This document shows, one piece after another, positions 33,161-45,396 of a stretch of 64,000 bases of DNA. The notes under the pieces are model-generated. The model worked only from the letters and a program-made list of their open reading frames with translations, was not told where the DNA came from and did not search any database. Source of the DNA: Petaurus breviceps papuanus (Eukaryota; Chordata; Mammalia; Diprotodontia; Petauridae); contig JAMXIF010001195.1 of the NCBI GenBank assembly GCA_028583685.1, forward strand, positions 13,753,713-13,817,712, read 5' to 3'. The translations under genes were made by a program, and so were the position numbers. Position 1 is the first letter of the stretch. Each line of letters starts with the position of its first letter.

Positions 33161-33365
33161 AAAAAGATTAACCAATGGTGTGTCTATTTTGTTGCATTTT
33201 TTCCCCCATAAATCCAACTCCTGGTTTTATGTATTAGTTTGATGTTTTTTATTTCCTTTCAGTTTTAATAATCTCTCCTTTATCAGCATATCTACTTTGG
33301 AATTTAAAATTGGGGGCATTTAATTTGTTCTTTTTCTAGTTCCATGCCCAATTCATTGATCTGCA

Positions 33366-33419
33366 CTCTCTCTCTCTCTCTCTGTCTCTCTGTCTGTCTG
33401 TCTGTCTCTTTCTCTCTTA
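33366..33419 (-). repeat. (CT)n/(GTCT)n microsatellite
   Basis: CT-rich run with a short GTCT block, within the L1 fragment. Confidence 0.95.
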
Positions 33420-33539
33420 ATAGATAATAGATAAATATTTTCCCCTTAAGTACTGCTTTGGGTATATGCCAAAAATTTTGGTACATTTTGATGTTGCCCC
33501 ATTGTTGGAATTATCTTTAATGAAATAATTGATTGTTCC

Positions 33540-35138
33540 TTTGAACCTGTTGAGATGAGAGGAAGGTTCAAGCACTGCCCACCCTCAACTTCATTGTCCT
33601 CTCCTCTGTAAAAATTGTTCCTTGCATGCTTCTTTTATGTGAGATAATCGCCCCCATTCTTCCACTTCCTTCACCCTTCTCCAACACATTCCTCTTTTTC
33701 ATCTCAACATTTATTTGAGATCACTCCAACATAATTGATGCATAGCCATGCCTTCTTTCTATGTAGACTTCTAACCATCCTAATATTGTTAAAGTTCTCA
33801 AGAGTTAAGTGTATCATCTTCCCATATAGGGATATAAATAGTTTAACTTTATCAAAACTCTTATGATCTCTCTTTCATGTTTACCTTTCTGTGTTTCTCT
33901 TGAGTCTTGTGTTTGGATGCCAAATTTTCAGCTCTGGTGTTTTCACCAGGAATGTTTGAAAATCCTCTATTTCATTAAAAATCCATTGTCCCCCCTGAGA
34001 GATTATATTCCATTTTTCTGGGTAGATTATTCTTGGTTGTAATCCTAGCTCCTCTGCCTTATAGAATATCCTATTCCAAGCCCTCCATAATCAGTGGATT
34101 CTTTCAATTTCTATTTTGTTATCTGGTTCTGAGAAATGAGGCATTTTTCCTTTATGATTTTTTGAAATATTGTGTCTAGGCTCTTTTTTTTTATCTTGGG
34201 TTAAATTATCTCTCCTCAATCTATTTTCCATATCAGTTGTTTTTCTGATATTTCACCTTTTCTTTTTTTTTTCATTCTTTTGATGTTGCTTTGTTTCTTG
34301 ATGTCTCATATATTTATTAGCTTCCATTTGCCCGATTCTAATTTTTAAGGAAATTTTTCTTCAACAAAGTTTTTTTTACATTTTTACCAATTGGCCAATT
34401 CTGCTTTTTAAAATTATTTGCTTCAAGATTTTTGTACCTATTTTACCATGCTATTAATACTTTTTTCCCCATAATTTCTTCCATTGCTTTCCTTTCTTTT
34501 CTCATTTTTTTCCTCTACCATCCTTATTTCATTTTAAAATTTCTTTTGCTCTTCTAGGAATTCTTAATGGGTCTGTATCCAATCTAATTTTTTTTCTTTG
34601 AGGCTTTGTTGATAGCTGTTTTTGCATTGTTTTCTTCTCCTGAGTTTGTGTCTTGAATTTTCCTGGCACCATAGTAACTTTTTATTGTCAGGCTCTTTTT
34701 TCTGCTATTTGCTCATTTTTTTCTTGCCTATTTCTTGACTTTGAACTTTATATAAATTTTGGGTTCTACTTACCTTGGGAGGAGGAGGGAACACTGTCCC
34801 AAGATTCAGGTCTTTTCACATTTCTGTTTTCACAGTTTAATTGTATGGGTCTTTAAGTTTTTGGTGCTTCCAAGATAGTATGATCTGAGGAAAAGTATGG
34901 TCATTGCTCTCCTTGTCTGAGCTTTGGTCCTTACCCATGAAGTGCCCTGTTACCTTGCAATCACAAACCTTTTCTTCTGATCTCCTAAGCTGTCCTAGGT
35001 GGGAAAAATGTCTCCCCCTAAACTTATGTTGACAATGCCATTCCAGAATTAGATTTAGACTCATAATTTTAAAATTTTTAAAGGGGAATGTAAGGAGAGC
35101 TCAGCTGTAAAGCCTCCTCTACTCCACCATCTTGACTC
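33540..35138 (-). mobile_element. HAL1, older diverged copy 3, 3'-truncated
   Basis: Follows copies 1 and 2 in order on the plus strand: a CCTTCTCCAACACATTCCTC pyrimidine-rich 3' region, CTCTTGAGTCTTGTGTTTGG, ORF1 (about 33930-34700, badly decayed) and the 5' end at CACCATCTTGACTC (about 35138). More diverged than the others. The outer 3' region is missing where it meets the L1 ORF2 fragment. Confidence 0.7.
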
Positions 35139-35279
35139 TGAATTTTTTCTTTTTAAAAATATTTTTTACTTTCTTTTATGAGAGAGGGATTTGCTGGATG
35201 GGATAGAGGAAGGAAATATATTCAGAAATGAAAGTAAAGTCAAAACAAAAGATACTAATAAAATATTGACTTTTTTAAA

Positions 35280-35830
35280 GAAAGATAATTATTTTCATTT
35301 TGCATAGTTTGAGTCTGAGATACCCATGAGACACCAAAATTGAGATGTCCAATAAGCAACTGGAGATGTGGAGGTGGAGCTTAGAAAAGAGACAACAGCT
35401 GGACACATAGATTTGGAGCTTCTCTACATAGAAAAGGTAACAACTGGGGCCACTAGGTGACGCAGTGAATAGAGCATGGGCCCTGGAGTCAGGAGGACCT
35501 GAGTTCAAATCCAGCCTCAGACACTTAACACAAAAAAATAGCCTTGTGACCTTGGGCAAGTCACTTAACCCCAACTGCCCTGTAAAGAGGAAAAAAAAGA
35601 GAAATGGTAACAACCTATGGGAAGAAAGAAACCACCAAAAATATAGAGACTTATGTCTAGGGAGTGGATAAGCCACAGTAAACTGGCAAAGGTGGTTGAA
35701 AAGAAAGTATCAGACAGGCATGAGAAGTTAAAGAAAGCAATGGCACAGAAACACAAGGAGAAAATGAGAGCCACTACAAAGAAGTCAAGAAGGATGAGGA
35801 CTAAAAACAATGTTGCTGGATTTAGTATTT
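35280..35830 (-). mobile_element. L2/CR1-related LINE fragment, antisense, split by SINE
   Basis: TTGAGATGTCCAATAAGCAA, CTGGAGATGTGGAGGTGGAG and AGAAGTCAAGAAGGATGAGG belong to the same antisense family as 7622-8395. A SINE-D interrupts it. Confidence 0.5.
35446..35600 (+). mobile_element. SINE-D, sense
   Basis: GGCCACTAGGTGACGCAGTG head. Duplicated GAAAAGGTAACAAC (35431-35444) and GAAATGGTAACAAC (35601-35614) flank it. Confidence 0.92.
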
Positions 35831-36239
35831 AAGAGAATAAATAAAAATTTCATCTTGGAGAAAGCAATTTCATATTTTTCTAGAAATAATTTAACATGCT
35901 AGAGACTTTCTTTTTACTTTTTTTTTACTTTCTCAGAGGTGCTTATTTACCTTATCTCTCATTAAACATTTCTTTTCACAGTTTTCATATAATAATTTTT
36001 GTTGGAAACATGTTGAATGTTACTTAGACAGATGAAACTTGCTCCTAAACCTTTTGGGTTTATAATTTTACTTCTTCTGAGAACATGGGTGTGTTACATG
36101 ATTCTCAATGGTGGAGAATCTCAGTGGAGATTGGTGGATGAAACTCAGTTGGATTCTACAATTTCTCTACCCAATGTTCATATAAGTTGGAAATAAGTTG
36201 GAAACCTCACTCAAGGAAAAGAATTAAGAAGAGTTATTG
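35831..36239. other. Unassigned, no gene seen
   Basis: AT-rich; no recognised repeat or meaningful frame. Confidence 0.4.
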
Positions 36240-36450
36240 GTCTTGGCCAAATAAAATCAAGGAATTATAAGCCTGAGAGTCCTAAGGGATATTAGAAATC
36301 ATTTGCTCCAACATTTCCATTTTACAGATAAGGAAAACAAGGCCCAGAAATATGATGTGGCTTGTCCAAGGTTACACAGGTAGCATAGCCAGAATTTGTG
36401 CTTCTCCAGTTTCATTCCCAGTGCTCTTACTACTGTACCACCAAAGAAGC
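36240..36450 (-). mobile_element. MIR-like SINE with CR1-type end, antisense
   Basis: AAGGAATTATAAGCCTGAGA, CCATTTTACAGATAAGGAAA, GCTTGTCCAAGGTTACACAG and GTGCTCTTACTACTGTACCA. Confidence 0.7.
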
Positions 36451-36989
36451 TTGTCTTGGAATTGGCAGTCATGTATAGATTCTCAAAATGTCTCAAAATG
36501 AAAAAGACTTTAAAATAATGGGAAAAGCCACTGTATTGTTATTTTTAAAACAAATGAGATATCAGCAACTATTTACCCATTTGCCTAATCTCTCATCTTT
36601 ATAAGATCTTCATGATAACATACCATACATCTCATTTCTCATCCTTTCATTAATTCGTTACCTGGCCTTGGATAGGAAATCATTCTCCAGAGGTCCCGAT
36701 CAAGGTAAACTTGAGTATTTACTTTCTGATCATGTTAGACTAGTTGGACTTCCCCCACTGTGGAGGTCTTTTTCTACTTTCTTCTCTGTGATCCACAGAA
36801 ATTATCCCTGTGGAGTAACAAAAACCTACAGGGAGAAAGTCCTGTACAGAGAGAATTCACTGAAGTTATTCTCAACTGAGAGGTGACTGGTAGTGAAAAG
36901 AACACTGAATTTTGAATAAGAAAAACTGGTTCAATGGTGCCACCATCTACTGGCTAGGTGACTGTGAACAAGAATCCAGCTTCCCTGGC
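36451..36989. other. Unassigned, no gene seen
   Basis: No recognised repeat. The 72-codon frame 36668-36886 has no motif. Confidence 0.4.
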
Positions 36990-37230
36990 CCTTTTGTTGT
37001 TGTTCAGTCATTTTTCAGTTGTGGCCAACTCTTTGTAACTCCATTTGGGGTTTTCTTGGTGAAGATACTGGAGGATATTACCATTTCCTTCTCCAACTCA
37101 TTTTACAGATGGGGAACTGAGGCAAACAGGGTTGAGTGACTTACCCAGAGTGACATAGCTCATATCTGAGATGGAATTTGAACTTAGGAAGATGAGTCTT
37201 CCTGATTCCAGGCCTGGTACTCTATCCTGT
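36990..37230 (-). mobile_element. MAR1-like SINE, antisense
   Basis: TTGTTGTTGTTCAGTCATTT, GTAACTCCATTTGGGGTTTT, CTCATTTTACAGATGGGGAA, GAGTCTTCCTGATTCCAGGC. Confidence 0.9.
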
Positions 37231-37700
37231 CCCAGTCTATAGGATGGGAACAATATTGACATTACTTACATCTCAAGGTTATTAGGAAGAAATCACTTTG
37301 TAAATCTAGTACATAAATGTGAACTTTTCTGCTATTTTCAAATGATGAATTTGTTATACAGATCTTTGCTTGTACAAATGAAAGATGAACTTTTGGTTCA
37401 AAAGAATCGAAATTCATTGTTCTTTTTTAAAAAAAACATTTACCCATTTTCAAATATATGAAAAGAAATCTGTTGTTGGGAAGTAGTTTTTAATTTTATC
37501 AAAAGAAATTGGTGAGGGTCTTACTCTCCCTAAGACAACATTAGTCAATAAAAAGCTTTTAGTTTTTGTAAGAACATCTCAAAAGCTTAGTTAGAGCTAT
37601 GTGGTTCCTACTTCAGTTTGACCAAAACCTTGCCTTGGAAAAATGCTAAAAATATTTTGTTTTATTTTGAGGAAAACCAAATTATCTGAACCAGAAGATC
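37231..37700. other. Unassigned, no gene seen
   Basis: AT-rich; no recognised feature. Confidence 0.4.
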
Positions 37701-37718
37701 CAAAATCTGTGCATTTCT

Positions 37719-37867
37719 TTTTTTTAAGAAATTGGGGTTAAGTAATTTGCTCAAGGTTATAGGCCAGTTTTTTTTGTGTGGGTGTTAAGTATCTGAAGCC
37801 AGAACTGATCCCAGGTCCTCCCGACTCTGGGGCCGGCGCTCTTACTCACTGTGCCACCTAGCCTCCC
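37719..37867 (-). mobile_element. SINE-C, antisense
   Basis: AGAAATTGGGGTTAAGTAAT, a T-run before GTGTGGGTGTTAAGTATCTG, and the reversed head GTGCCACCTAGCCTCCCC. CAAAATCTGTGCATTTCT (37701-37718) and CAAAATCTGTTAATTTCT (37868-37885) flank it as a slightly decayed 18 bp duplication. Confidence 0.88.
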
Positions 37868-38259
37868 CAAAATCTGTTAATTTCTGGCAGAGATCTCCCA
37901 TTGTTTTGCCTTTCTTCAATCCTCTTAGTGAATTTGCCTTAACCTGAGGATTGGTGGAAGAATACTGATGTGACTCATAGACCCACCTTCTAAGTGTAAG
38001 GGATCTTGGGAAGCAGAGGTCAAGTAAAGAGGAACCAGAATTCATAAAATCAGGAGAAGATTGTCAACAGCTGCAAGAAGCTGTGAAAGCAGTGTAAGAA
38101 GAAAGTGTGGTGAGCTGCCATGGGATGCTGTAATGCCATGCACAGGAGCTTTCCAGAAGAACTGCTACTGTGAACAGCTTTTTTAAGGTTCTGATTACTC
38201 TATTTATCACTCTATTTATTCCATAACAAAAGCAAAACATCCATGGAAAATTAAGGTAC

Positions 38260-39075
38260 AGCATAATTCAAAATACAGCATTCACCATATTGCAACTTAT
38301 CACAGAAAATCACAATATAATATTCACAACATAGTCCCAAAGTAAAATAGTCACTCTTAAGTTAACTCAATCAGTCACTTATCAGTAGTATCAAAGTACA
38401 CAGTCAAAGTCTTCCATTCTTGGGGAAAAGCTTTGATTAACTCAATCAGTAACTTATCAGTAACAATAGTCAAAGTACTCAAAGTACAATCAGTCACTTA
38501 TTCAGCAAAGTCTTACTAAGTATCATACACAAAACCCTCCACCTCTTAGGTCACTAGTAAACTATAATTCCATAATTACTCAGTACCCAGGGAGAGGTCT
38601 TTTCATCTTCACTTGGGGCCGGTTCTCAGATTCCCTGGATCCCCTTCCATGGTCCCAGATTCTACAACACTGAAGTTCACAGGGTCTGGTCCACATCAGA
38701 TCCTTCACCATTTCTTCTCCAGGGAATTCAAGGCTCAACCAAGCCGTAAACAAAGTCTCAGCATCCTGGTCATGCTTCAGTCACCTGGACTCCTGGCTCC
38801 TGGGCTCCTGGGATCCTGTTCAGAAGAAGCTCCACCACCACAAGTTTTCAGGACTCAGTTCTTCATTCTTCTATAGCTGTTCTACCACCAGATCTCGGTC
38901 TCAAGGAAATTCTGACTGTGCCTCTCTGGGACTTTTCTTATATACACAGTATTACCTACTTCACTTCCTTCAGCCAATTTCCTGTTACTTCAGTAACAAG
39001 GGGCAGGAGTTCCTACCTTATGTTCCCCCAATCAGAGGCTTGATCAGTTACTAAGTGTTTGGTACCTGCTACTTT
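38260..39075 (-). mobile_element. LTR-like fossil, probably antisense
   Basis: The left part holds degenerate repeats of AACTCAATCAGTCACTTATC (about 38360-38510). The middle is CT/CA-rich, and CTTATATACACAG near 38937 would be a TATA-like box on the minus strand. No internal viral sequence or flanking duplication identified. Extent and family uncertain. Confidence 0.35.
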
Positions 39076-39109
39076 TGCCAACACAAAAAGGATCTTCAAG
39101 TTCAAAATC

Positions 39110-41265
39110 ACATTAGCATTAGAGATGCTCATGAGATCATCAGGGAGAAACTGTAGCCATAACCAAAGCACATGTCAGGAAAGATACTGAGTTACTTAAA
39201 CAAATAATTGAATTTTTCAAATGAGAAATGGACAGCTGGAATTACATCAACACTCACTATAACAACTTCAACCAGATTTTTAACCAGTAAAAGAGCCCAT
39301 AAGGCACATTAGTCAGCAAACATCTGACTGACTTACCAGAGATTTGGCTACCAAGGGCAATGCCAGGTTACAATATGAACTTGTTTGTAAAATTTCATGA
39401 GAAAGGCTGATGAATTATACTGTTTCATAAAACAGAGAAAAGTTGTAGAAGTTAAAACTAGTTTAAAGAAAATACAGTAAAATGTTCCATTAAGAAAAGG
39501 CATCCTAATGGCGTCCAGAGCTGATAATATAAGGACAAAAAAAAGCAAAAAGGAAAAATGGGAAGAGGGAGGAATTGTAAAAATACCCAAAATATTTTCA
39601 CAAAGTTTTCATCTTCAAAAATGGAGGAACCAGGGGCAGCTAGGTGGTGAAATGAATAGAGCACCAGCCCTGGAGTCAGGAGGACCTGAGTTCAAATTCA
39701 GCCTTAGACACTTGACACACTTACTAGCCGTGTGACTTTGGGCAAGTCACTTAACCCCAATTGCCCTCCAAAAAGCAAAAAGTAAAAAAAAATGGAGGAA
39801 CCAGCAAACGTGGGTATTAATATCACAGTTCCAACTGTGCTAGAATGCATAAAAAATGTAAAAGTGCCCCTAAAGAGATAAAAAAAAAAGATGAGGAAAG
39901 AGTGAGATTGGACCAAGTATATTTAGAAGTGATCAATGCTAAAAGCAATATAATTGTGAATGTATTGAAGAACCAATATAAAAGGTATCTGAGGAGAAGA
40001 AAATGCCAAAGTGGATGGGGTCAGGAATCTTACCCCTTATTAATACTAAAAAAGACACCACAAAAGTGACCCAGGTTACATCAATAACTATTGACCCATA
40101 TTCCTACTGTCCCATCTACAAACAAAATCTTTTTGAGAGTCATCTATACACAAATCAAAGGCCTCTTTGGTGAAGTTATTTGTAAGCACAACAACAAGGA
40201 GTAAGTAATAAACAGTTTTCCATGAGTGGCCTTCAACAAAGGACCACTTTTTAATCATTTCACAATTAACTGAAAGATGTAGAGAATATGAGATCCTATT
40301 GTGCTTGCTTGTTGATTCAAAATTAAAAAAAAAAAACTTTTAATTTGGCAGAACAAAATGTCACCTTAGAAGGTCTTTTACAACAAGATGTCTCCCATTC
40401 ATACTTCAAAATTGTTAAAGATTCCTGGGGAGATGTAACAATAATAACTATTCAATTTTCCTCTGGCATGAGATAAAGCAAGGATTTAAGTTTTAAGCAA
40501 AGAAATAAAGTCTGCTTGTGAAAGGTATTCACTACAGTGATGGAGAAGATACAACTCAGTGTTAAGGTCAGAGAGAGAGAGAGTACTTGTGGACTGTGAG
40601 GTCTGTATTCCTATGTATAGATAACTTTGTGCCAATTACCTCAATCCCCTGAAAACTTCAGAGACTCCTATAAGAGATCATCAGTTACTCAAAGGAGTTT
40701 GGCCTATCCATTCACACAGAAAATACCAAGTGGATGAAGGATTTCTACTACACAATTCTTAATATTATTTGGACAAACACCCTATAGAGCTTGTCCAGAG
40801 GTACATGTAACTGACAGATAGTATAGATGAACAGTGAGCTGATTCAGAGTTTAAAAGGAGGAGGAGAGCAGGATGCATTGTTTTCAGTCAATTATTAAGC
40901 TATTTTAGAGACCCCAAGCTTCCCATGAAAGCAAAGGGCCATCTTTTCAAAACTAACATTTTACCAGTGTTATTATATGGCATTGAGACATAGAACATTA
41001 TTAAAAATTAGTATCATAGAGAAGCACAAAGTAAGTATGTGTAGACTGCAATGTAAAACCCTTGAGAACTGCCCATGGAGAATAGAAATAAAAGACATCC
41101 TAGAGGGATTTATTTTAGGAAGAGAAGACAGGCTGGTCTTATTGGCAAAAGCAAGGAATGAAAGATAGTCAACCAGAGTCCTCCATCTTGAAGTTAGGAG
41201 AAAGTAAAGAAAGCCTCCAGCAAGTTTTATTGGTGTCCCATGGCAATTTGGTGAGGACATGAATG
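39110..41265 (+). mobile_element. RTE-clade LINE, sense, decayed
   Basis: Plus-strand translations give RTE reverse-transcriptase landmarks in order: NVLKNQYKRYLRRRKCQSGW (39845-40069), then FNKGPLFNHF-type and HLKLKDVENMR-like pieces, LLQQDVSHSYFKIVKDSWGD (about 40380-40430) and, near 40930-40985, HLFKTNILPVLLYGIET. Many stops and frame changes; the 5' limit is uncertain. Such elements encode an endonuclease plus reverse transcriptase for target-primed insertion. Confidence 0.75.
39634..39787 (+). mobile_element. SINE-D inside RTE LINE
   Basis: GGGCAGCTAGGTGGTGAAAT head. A perfect 17 bp duplication, AAAAATGGAGGAACCAG, at 39617-39633 and 39788-39804. Confidence 0.95.
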
Positions 41266-41362
41266 AGTTGTGATATTACAGGTTGGAAGGAACTTTCACA
41301 TCAATGAAATCACAGAGTCATTTGAGTATTTAAGAATCTTGAAAGACTATACCCTTGATTCA

Positions 41363-42190
41363 ATTTATTCTTGCCTCCTCTTTAACATTTCTCTCATTCA
41401 TCTTCAATTTTTTCGTCTCTGTTGGCTGGCTTCTGTCTACACACAAAAATATTGAGGTCTTTCCAGCCCTTCTCTTCAGCCTCCTAGTTTATCTGGCTGC
41501 TGTTTCATCTGCTGCCTCTTCTTCACTGCCAAAACTCTTTAAAAACTGCACCTGCTCAGGGCAGCTAGGTGGCACCATGAATAGAGCACTGACCCTGGAG
41601 TCAGGAGGACCTAAGTTCAAATCCAACCTCAGACACTTAACACATACTGTGTGACCTTGGGCAAGTCACTAACCCCAATTACCCTGGCTTCCCCCCTCCA
41701 AAAAGACAAATAAAAAGAAAAAATCGCACCTGGTGCTTTTCTCATCATTCTCTCTCACCCTCAACCCATTATAATCCAACAGTAGGCATCATACAGAAGC
41801 TGCTTTTTCAAAAGTTACCAATGACCTAATTATCAGTTTCAATAGTGTCTTTTCAATCATCCTCCCCGATCTTTTTGAGTATTTAATAACATTTACTATT
41901 CCTTCCTACTGCATATTCTTTTATACTTTGACTACAGAGATACTTCCCTCTCCAAGTTCTCCTCTGGCCTTTATAATTAGTGTCTTCTCCTCCTCATCTT
42001 CTCAGCACCTTAAGGCCAGTGTTTTCCACATTCTGTTTTTTACTCTTTTGTCTTCTCTAAACGCTCTTCCTTGGTCATCTTCATTCACTTTCATGACTTC
42101 AGGAGTTACTTCTTTGCAGATAACTTCCGAATCTACCTCTAGTCTTGCTTCCTCTTTCAAACTCTCAACATGCATCTCCAGCTACCTCTA
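41363..42190 (+). mobile_element. L2 reverse-transcriptase fragment, sense, split by SINE
   Basis: After the SINE, AAAAGTTACCAATGACCTAA is the usual L2 lead-in, and translation gives FSIILPDLFEYLITF, the decayed L2 FSILLLLDLSAAFDT block. TTTGCAGATAACTTCCGAAT near 42112 is the decayed RT active-site ADD segment (ADNFRI). Confidence 0.75.
41559..41724 (+). mobile_element. SINE-D inside L2
   Basis: GGGCAGCTAGGTGGCACCAT head to an AAATAAAAAG tail. GCACCTG on both sides (41549 and 41726) is the target-site duplication. Confidence 0.9.
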
Positions 42191-42834
42191 GGTCGTCTCT
42201 ACCTGGGTAGCCTATAAGTTTGTAGCATACACTTCTGCACACCTTTTTGAGCATGCACTCTATCAGTAAATGTGTGTGTGTGTATCTGTGTGTAAGCACA
42301 TACTCATTTGTTTATATGAGCATACATCCACAATATGTGTTTGCTTATTTACACATATATATGAATTTCTTGCTAAAAAGTTATGTGCATTATAAAGCTT
42401 ACATAAAAATAGATATAAAGGGGGCATTGATTGAGTGATCTAATGAAATTACTCCACTCCATTTAAAATGTTGAGATGCTGAACCCTGATCGAAGTGTTC
42501 TAGGGGTGTTGATGGGGAAATCCAAAATCCTCTGGTCCCCTAATATTCTCATGATCCTCCTCCAGTCAAGGGAAAAAGAGGTTAAGACCAAGTTTGAGAC
42601 CCAGGGGTGGCTCTGATTCTGGGTTCTAATCAGTAACTTCTATGTGGTTTAACTGAAAAGCTCTTTCCCCTCTGCTACCAAGCCCTCGAATCTTTATTGG
42701 CTCATATTGTATATGCAACTCACAAAGCAGGACCAAGTTTCCTCAGTCAATACAAACACACTTCCACACTTCCCATGCAGTGCACACCAGTGGATCAGCT
42801 ACTGTGCTAAGGCAAAATAGTCCTTATCCTTAAG
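42191..42834. other. Unassigned, short GT-rich patch
   Basis: A GTGTGTGTGTAT run near 42270; otherwise no recognised feature. Confidence 0.4.
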
Positions 42835-43076
42835 GAGGTGAAAGCTAGGTGGCTCAGTGGATAGAGAGCTGAGCTTAGAGTCAGGAAGACCTGAGTTCAA
42901 ATCTGGATTCAGACATTTACTGGTTGTGTGACCCTGGGCAAGCCACTTAACCGTGTTTTGCCTCAGAGCTGCAGAAGGAAATGACAAACCATTCCAGAAT
43001 CTTTGCCAAGAAAACCCCAAATGGGGATCATGAAGAGTTGGCCACAACTGAAAAATTACCCAACAACAACAAAAAT
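42835..43076 (+). mobile_element. MAR1-like SINE, sense
   Basis: AGCTAGGTGGCTCAGTGGAT, GAGTTCAAATCTGGATTCAG, TGACCCTGGGCAAGCCACTT, CCAAGAAAACCCCAAATGGG, ending in AACAACAACAA. Confidence 0.9.
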
Positions 43077-43790
43077 GTCCCAACAACAAACCATAAGCAC
43101 GTATGATATGGAACAAGGATAAATTAGAAACCTTCGCAATAAAATCAAAAGTGAAGCAAGGATACCCATTATCACCAGTATAATTCAATATTGTACTAGA
43201 AATGCATATAGCAGTAAGAGAAGAAAACTAAACTGAAGGAATTGGAATAGGAAATGAGGAAAGAAAACTATCATTCTTCACAGATAATATGATAGAATTT
43301 AATTTAATTTAAAGAATTCAATAGAATCCACTAGAAACCTAGTGGAAATAACAACTTCATTAAGTTGCAGGATGTAAAATAAACCCATATAAATCATCAA
43401 CATTTCTATATATTACCAACAAAGTCCAACAGCAAGAGATACAAAGAGAAATTCCATAAAAAATATATAAAATTCTTGGAAGCCTACCTGACAAGACAAA
43501 CCGAGGAACTACATGAACACAATTACAAAACGCTCTCACACAAAGAAAGACTAATCCAAATGATTAGAAAAATATTGATCGTTTATGCATAGGTTGAGTA
43601 TAAAAGTGGCAATTCTACCTAAATTAACACACTTATTTAGTGCCATACCAAGCAAATTACTAAAAATATTCTAGAGAGCTAGAAAAAAATAATAACAAAA
43701 TTCATCTGGAAGAAGAAAAGGAAAAAGAATTTCAAAGAAAAAAATGTGCAAAGGAAGGTGGCCTAGCAGTACCAGATAGCAAACTGTAGT
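43077..43790 (+). mobile_element. L1 ORF2 reverse-transcriptase segment, sense
   Basis: Translation gives VKQGYPLSPV, then FNIVLEM, KLSFFTDNM (decayed FADD active site), CKINPYKSSTFLYITNKVQQ and AKEGGLAVPDSKL, all L1 ORF2 blocks. Frames are broken by several stops. The C-terminal half resumes at 44601 beyond an LTR-like insertion. Confidence 0.85.
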
Positions 43791-43799
43791 ACTTCCAAG

Positions 43800-44600
43800 G
43801 ACGAAATCTGAGATAACAGGAAACAAAGGTCAAAGCATATTAATTTACTAATAATGTGTGCCAATTGCATAACAAATCGGGACCAGTCCTCCTCAGCTTG
43901 ACACTGGGTCCCTAATATAGGAGACAGATTTTTATGTATCAAAAACAAATCATAAAATAAGACCAATTTGATTAAAAGAAAACCATTAACATGACACAAA
44001 CCAGGATACAAAATTAGGTAACCTTATTCCCAGTTAGGGGAAAGATCATGGGCTCTCCAAGTTGAGAGGGGGAGAATTCCCTGAAATCATAAAAAGATGC
44101 ATCCCACTCCCCCCAAGTGTCTGTATTCAATCAAAGAAACATGGAAACAATAACTGAGTGAGTTTTCAAATAAGACATACGGATTGCTTGAACTATGTGA
44201 TTGTGAGAAAACCTCTTGCATCAATCTTCAGATCTGACTGGATCAACATAACCAAGGCCCTTAGTTAAGGATCTCTAAGCAACAGAAAGAGGTAGTCCAG
44301 CTTCCCAGCCATGCAAGGTGAGGTTCAGACAATGCAATAAAGTTTTTTCACAGTTCCCATAATTGAATAAAGTTTTCTTACAAGACAGAAATTGGACTAG
44401 ACTCATAACTGAATAGAAAGGGAACTGAGCTAGATTCAGAATTGAGTCACAAGATGGAGTTAGTATGATTCATGTAATTCCCACAATTTCCTCATTCCAA
44501 AACAGTAATCATCAAGACAATACAATACTGGCTAAGAAATAGAGTAATATATCAGTGCAATAGATTAGGTACATAATACACAGTAGTAAATGGCCATAAA
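43800..44600. mobile_element. LTR-like fossil splitting the L1
   Basis: About 0.8 kb that interrupts L1 ORF2. It contains ACACTGGGTCCCTAATATAG, repeated AATAAAGTTTT blocks (44336-44375) and a GA/TA-rich right end. Family unknown. The flanking L1 pieces are not contiguous in ORF2, so some L1 sequence is also missing here. Confidence 0.4.
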
Positions 44601-44780
44601 GGTACTACCTCACACTCTATCAGATTGGCTAATTTGATAGAAAAGGAAAATAACAAATATTTGAAAAGATATAGAAAAATAGGGACACTGATAATCTATT
44701 GGTAGAGTTGTAAACTGGTCAAACCATTCTGGAGAGCAATTTGGAATTATACCCAAAGGCATATAAAACTGTCCGTATCT

Positions 44781-44937
44781 GGGGCAGCCAGGTGGCTCAG
44801 CGAGTAAGAGCACTGGCTCCAGTGTCGGGATAACCTGGATCAAATCTGGGCTCAGATACTCAGCACCACACCCAGAAATAATAACTGGCCATGTAACCTT
44901 GAGCAAGTTACTTAACCCCAATTGCTTAAAAAAAAAA
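44781..44937 (+). mobile_element. SINE-B inside L1
   Basis: GGGGCAGCCAGGTGGCTCAG head to an A-run. The perfect duplication ACTGTCCGTATCT (44768-44780 and 44938-44950) marks a young insertion. Confidence 0.95.
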
Positions 44938-45396
44938 ACTGTCCGTATCTTTTGACCCAGAAATACCCCTACTAGATATGTGTCCCAAAGAAATATAAGG
45001 AAAAAGACCTATATACACAAAAATATATATAGCAGCTCTTTTTGTTGTGTCAAAGAATTGGAAACTGGGGGGATGTTCATCGCTTGGGGAATGGCTGAAC
45101 AAGTTATGATTTATGATTGTGATAGAATATTATTGTGCTATAAGAGATGACGAGCAAAATTCTTTCAGAAAAACCTGGGAAGATTTGCATGAACCGATGC
45201 AAAATGAAATGAGCACTACCAGGAGAACCTTGTACACAGTAACAGTAATTACAATGATCGACTATGAATGACTTAGCTATTCTCAGCAATACAATCATCC
45301 AAGACAATTCCAAAGAACTTGAAATATGATGTCCACCCTGTTAAAGAAGTAATAGAATCTGAATTGAAGCATGCTTTTTTTTTTTATTTTATTTTT

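Larger units (their letters stand above)
31560..33535 (-). mobile_element. L1 ORF2 fragment, antisense
   Basis: Minus-strand translation gives L1 ORF2 landmarks in order from the right: an inter-domain segment WHIPKAVLKGK (33304-33486), the RT segment [20 protein letters not shown] (32314-32550) and the RT active-site region [10 protein letters not shown] then [15 protein letters not shown] (31998-32189). Endonuclease N-terminus, C-terminus and poly-A are missing. Frames are broken repeatedly. A SINE-D interrupts it. Confidence 0.85.
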
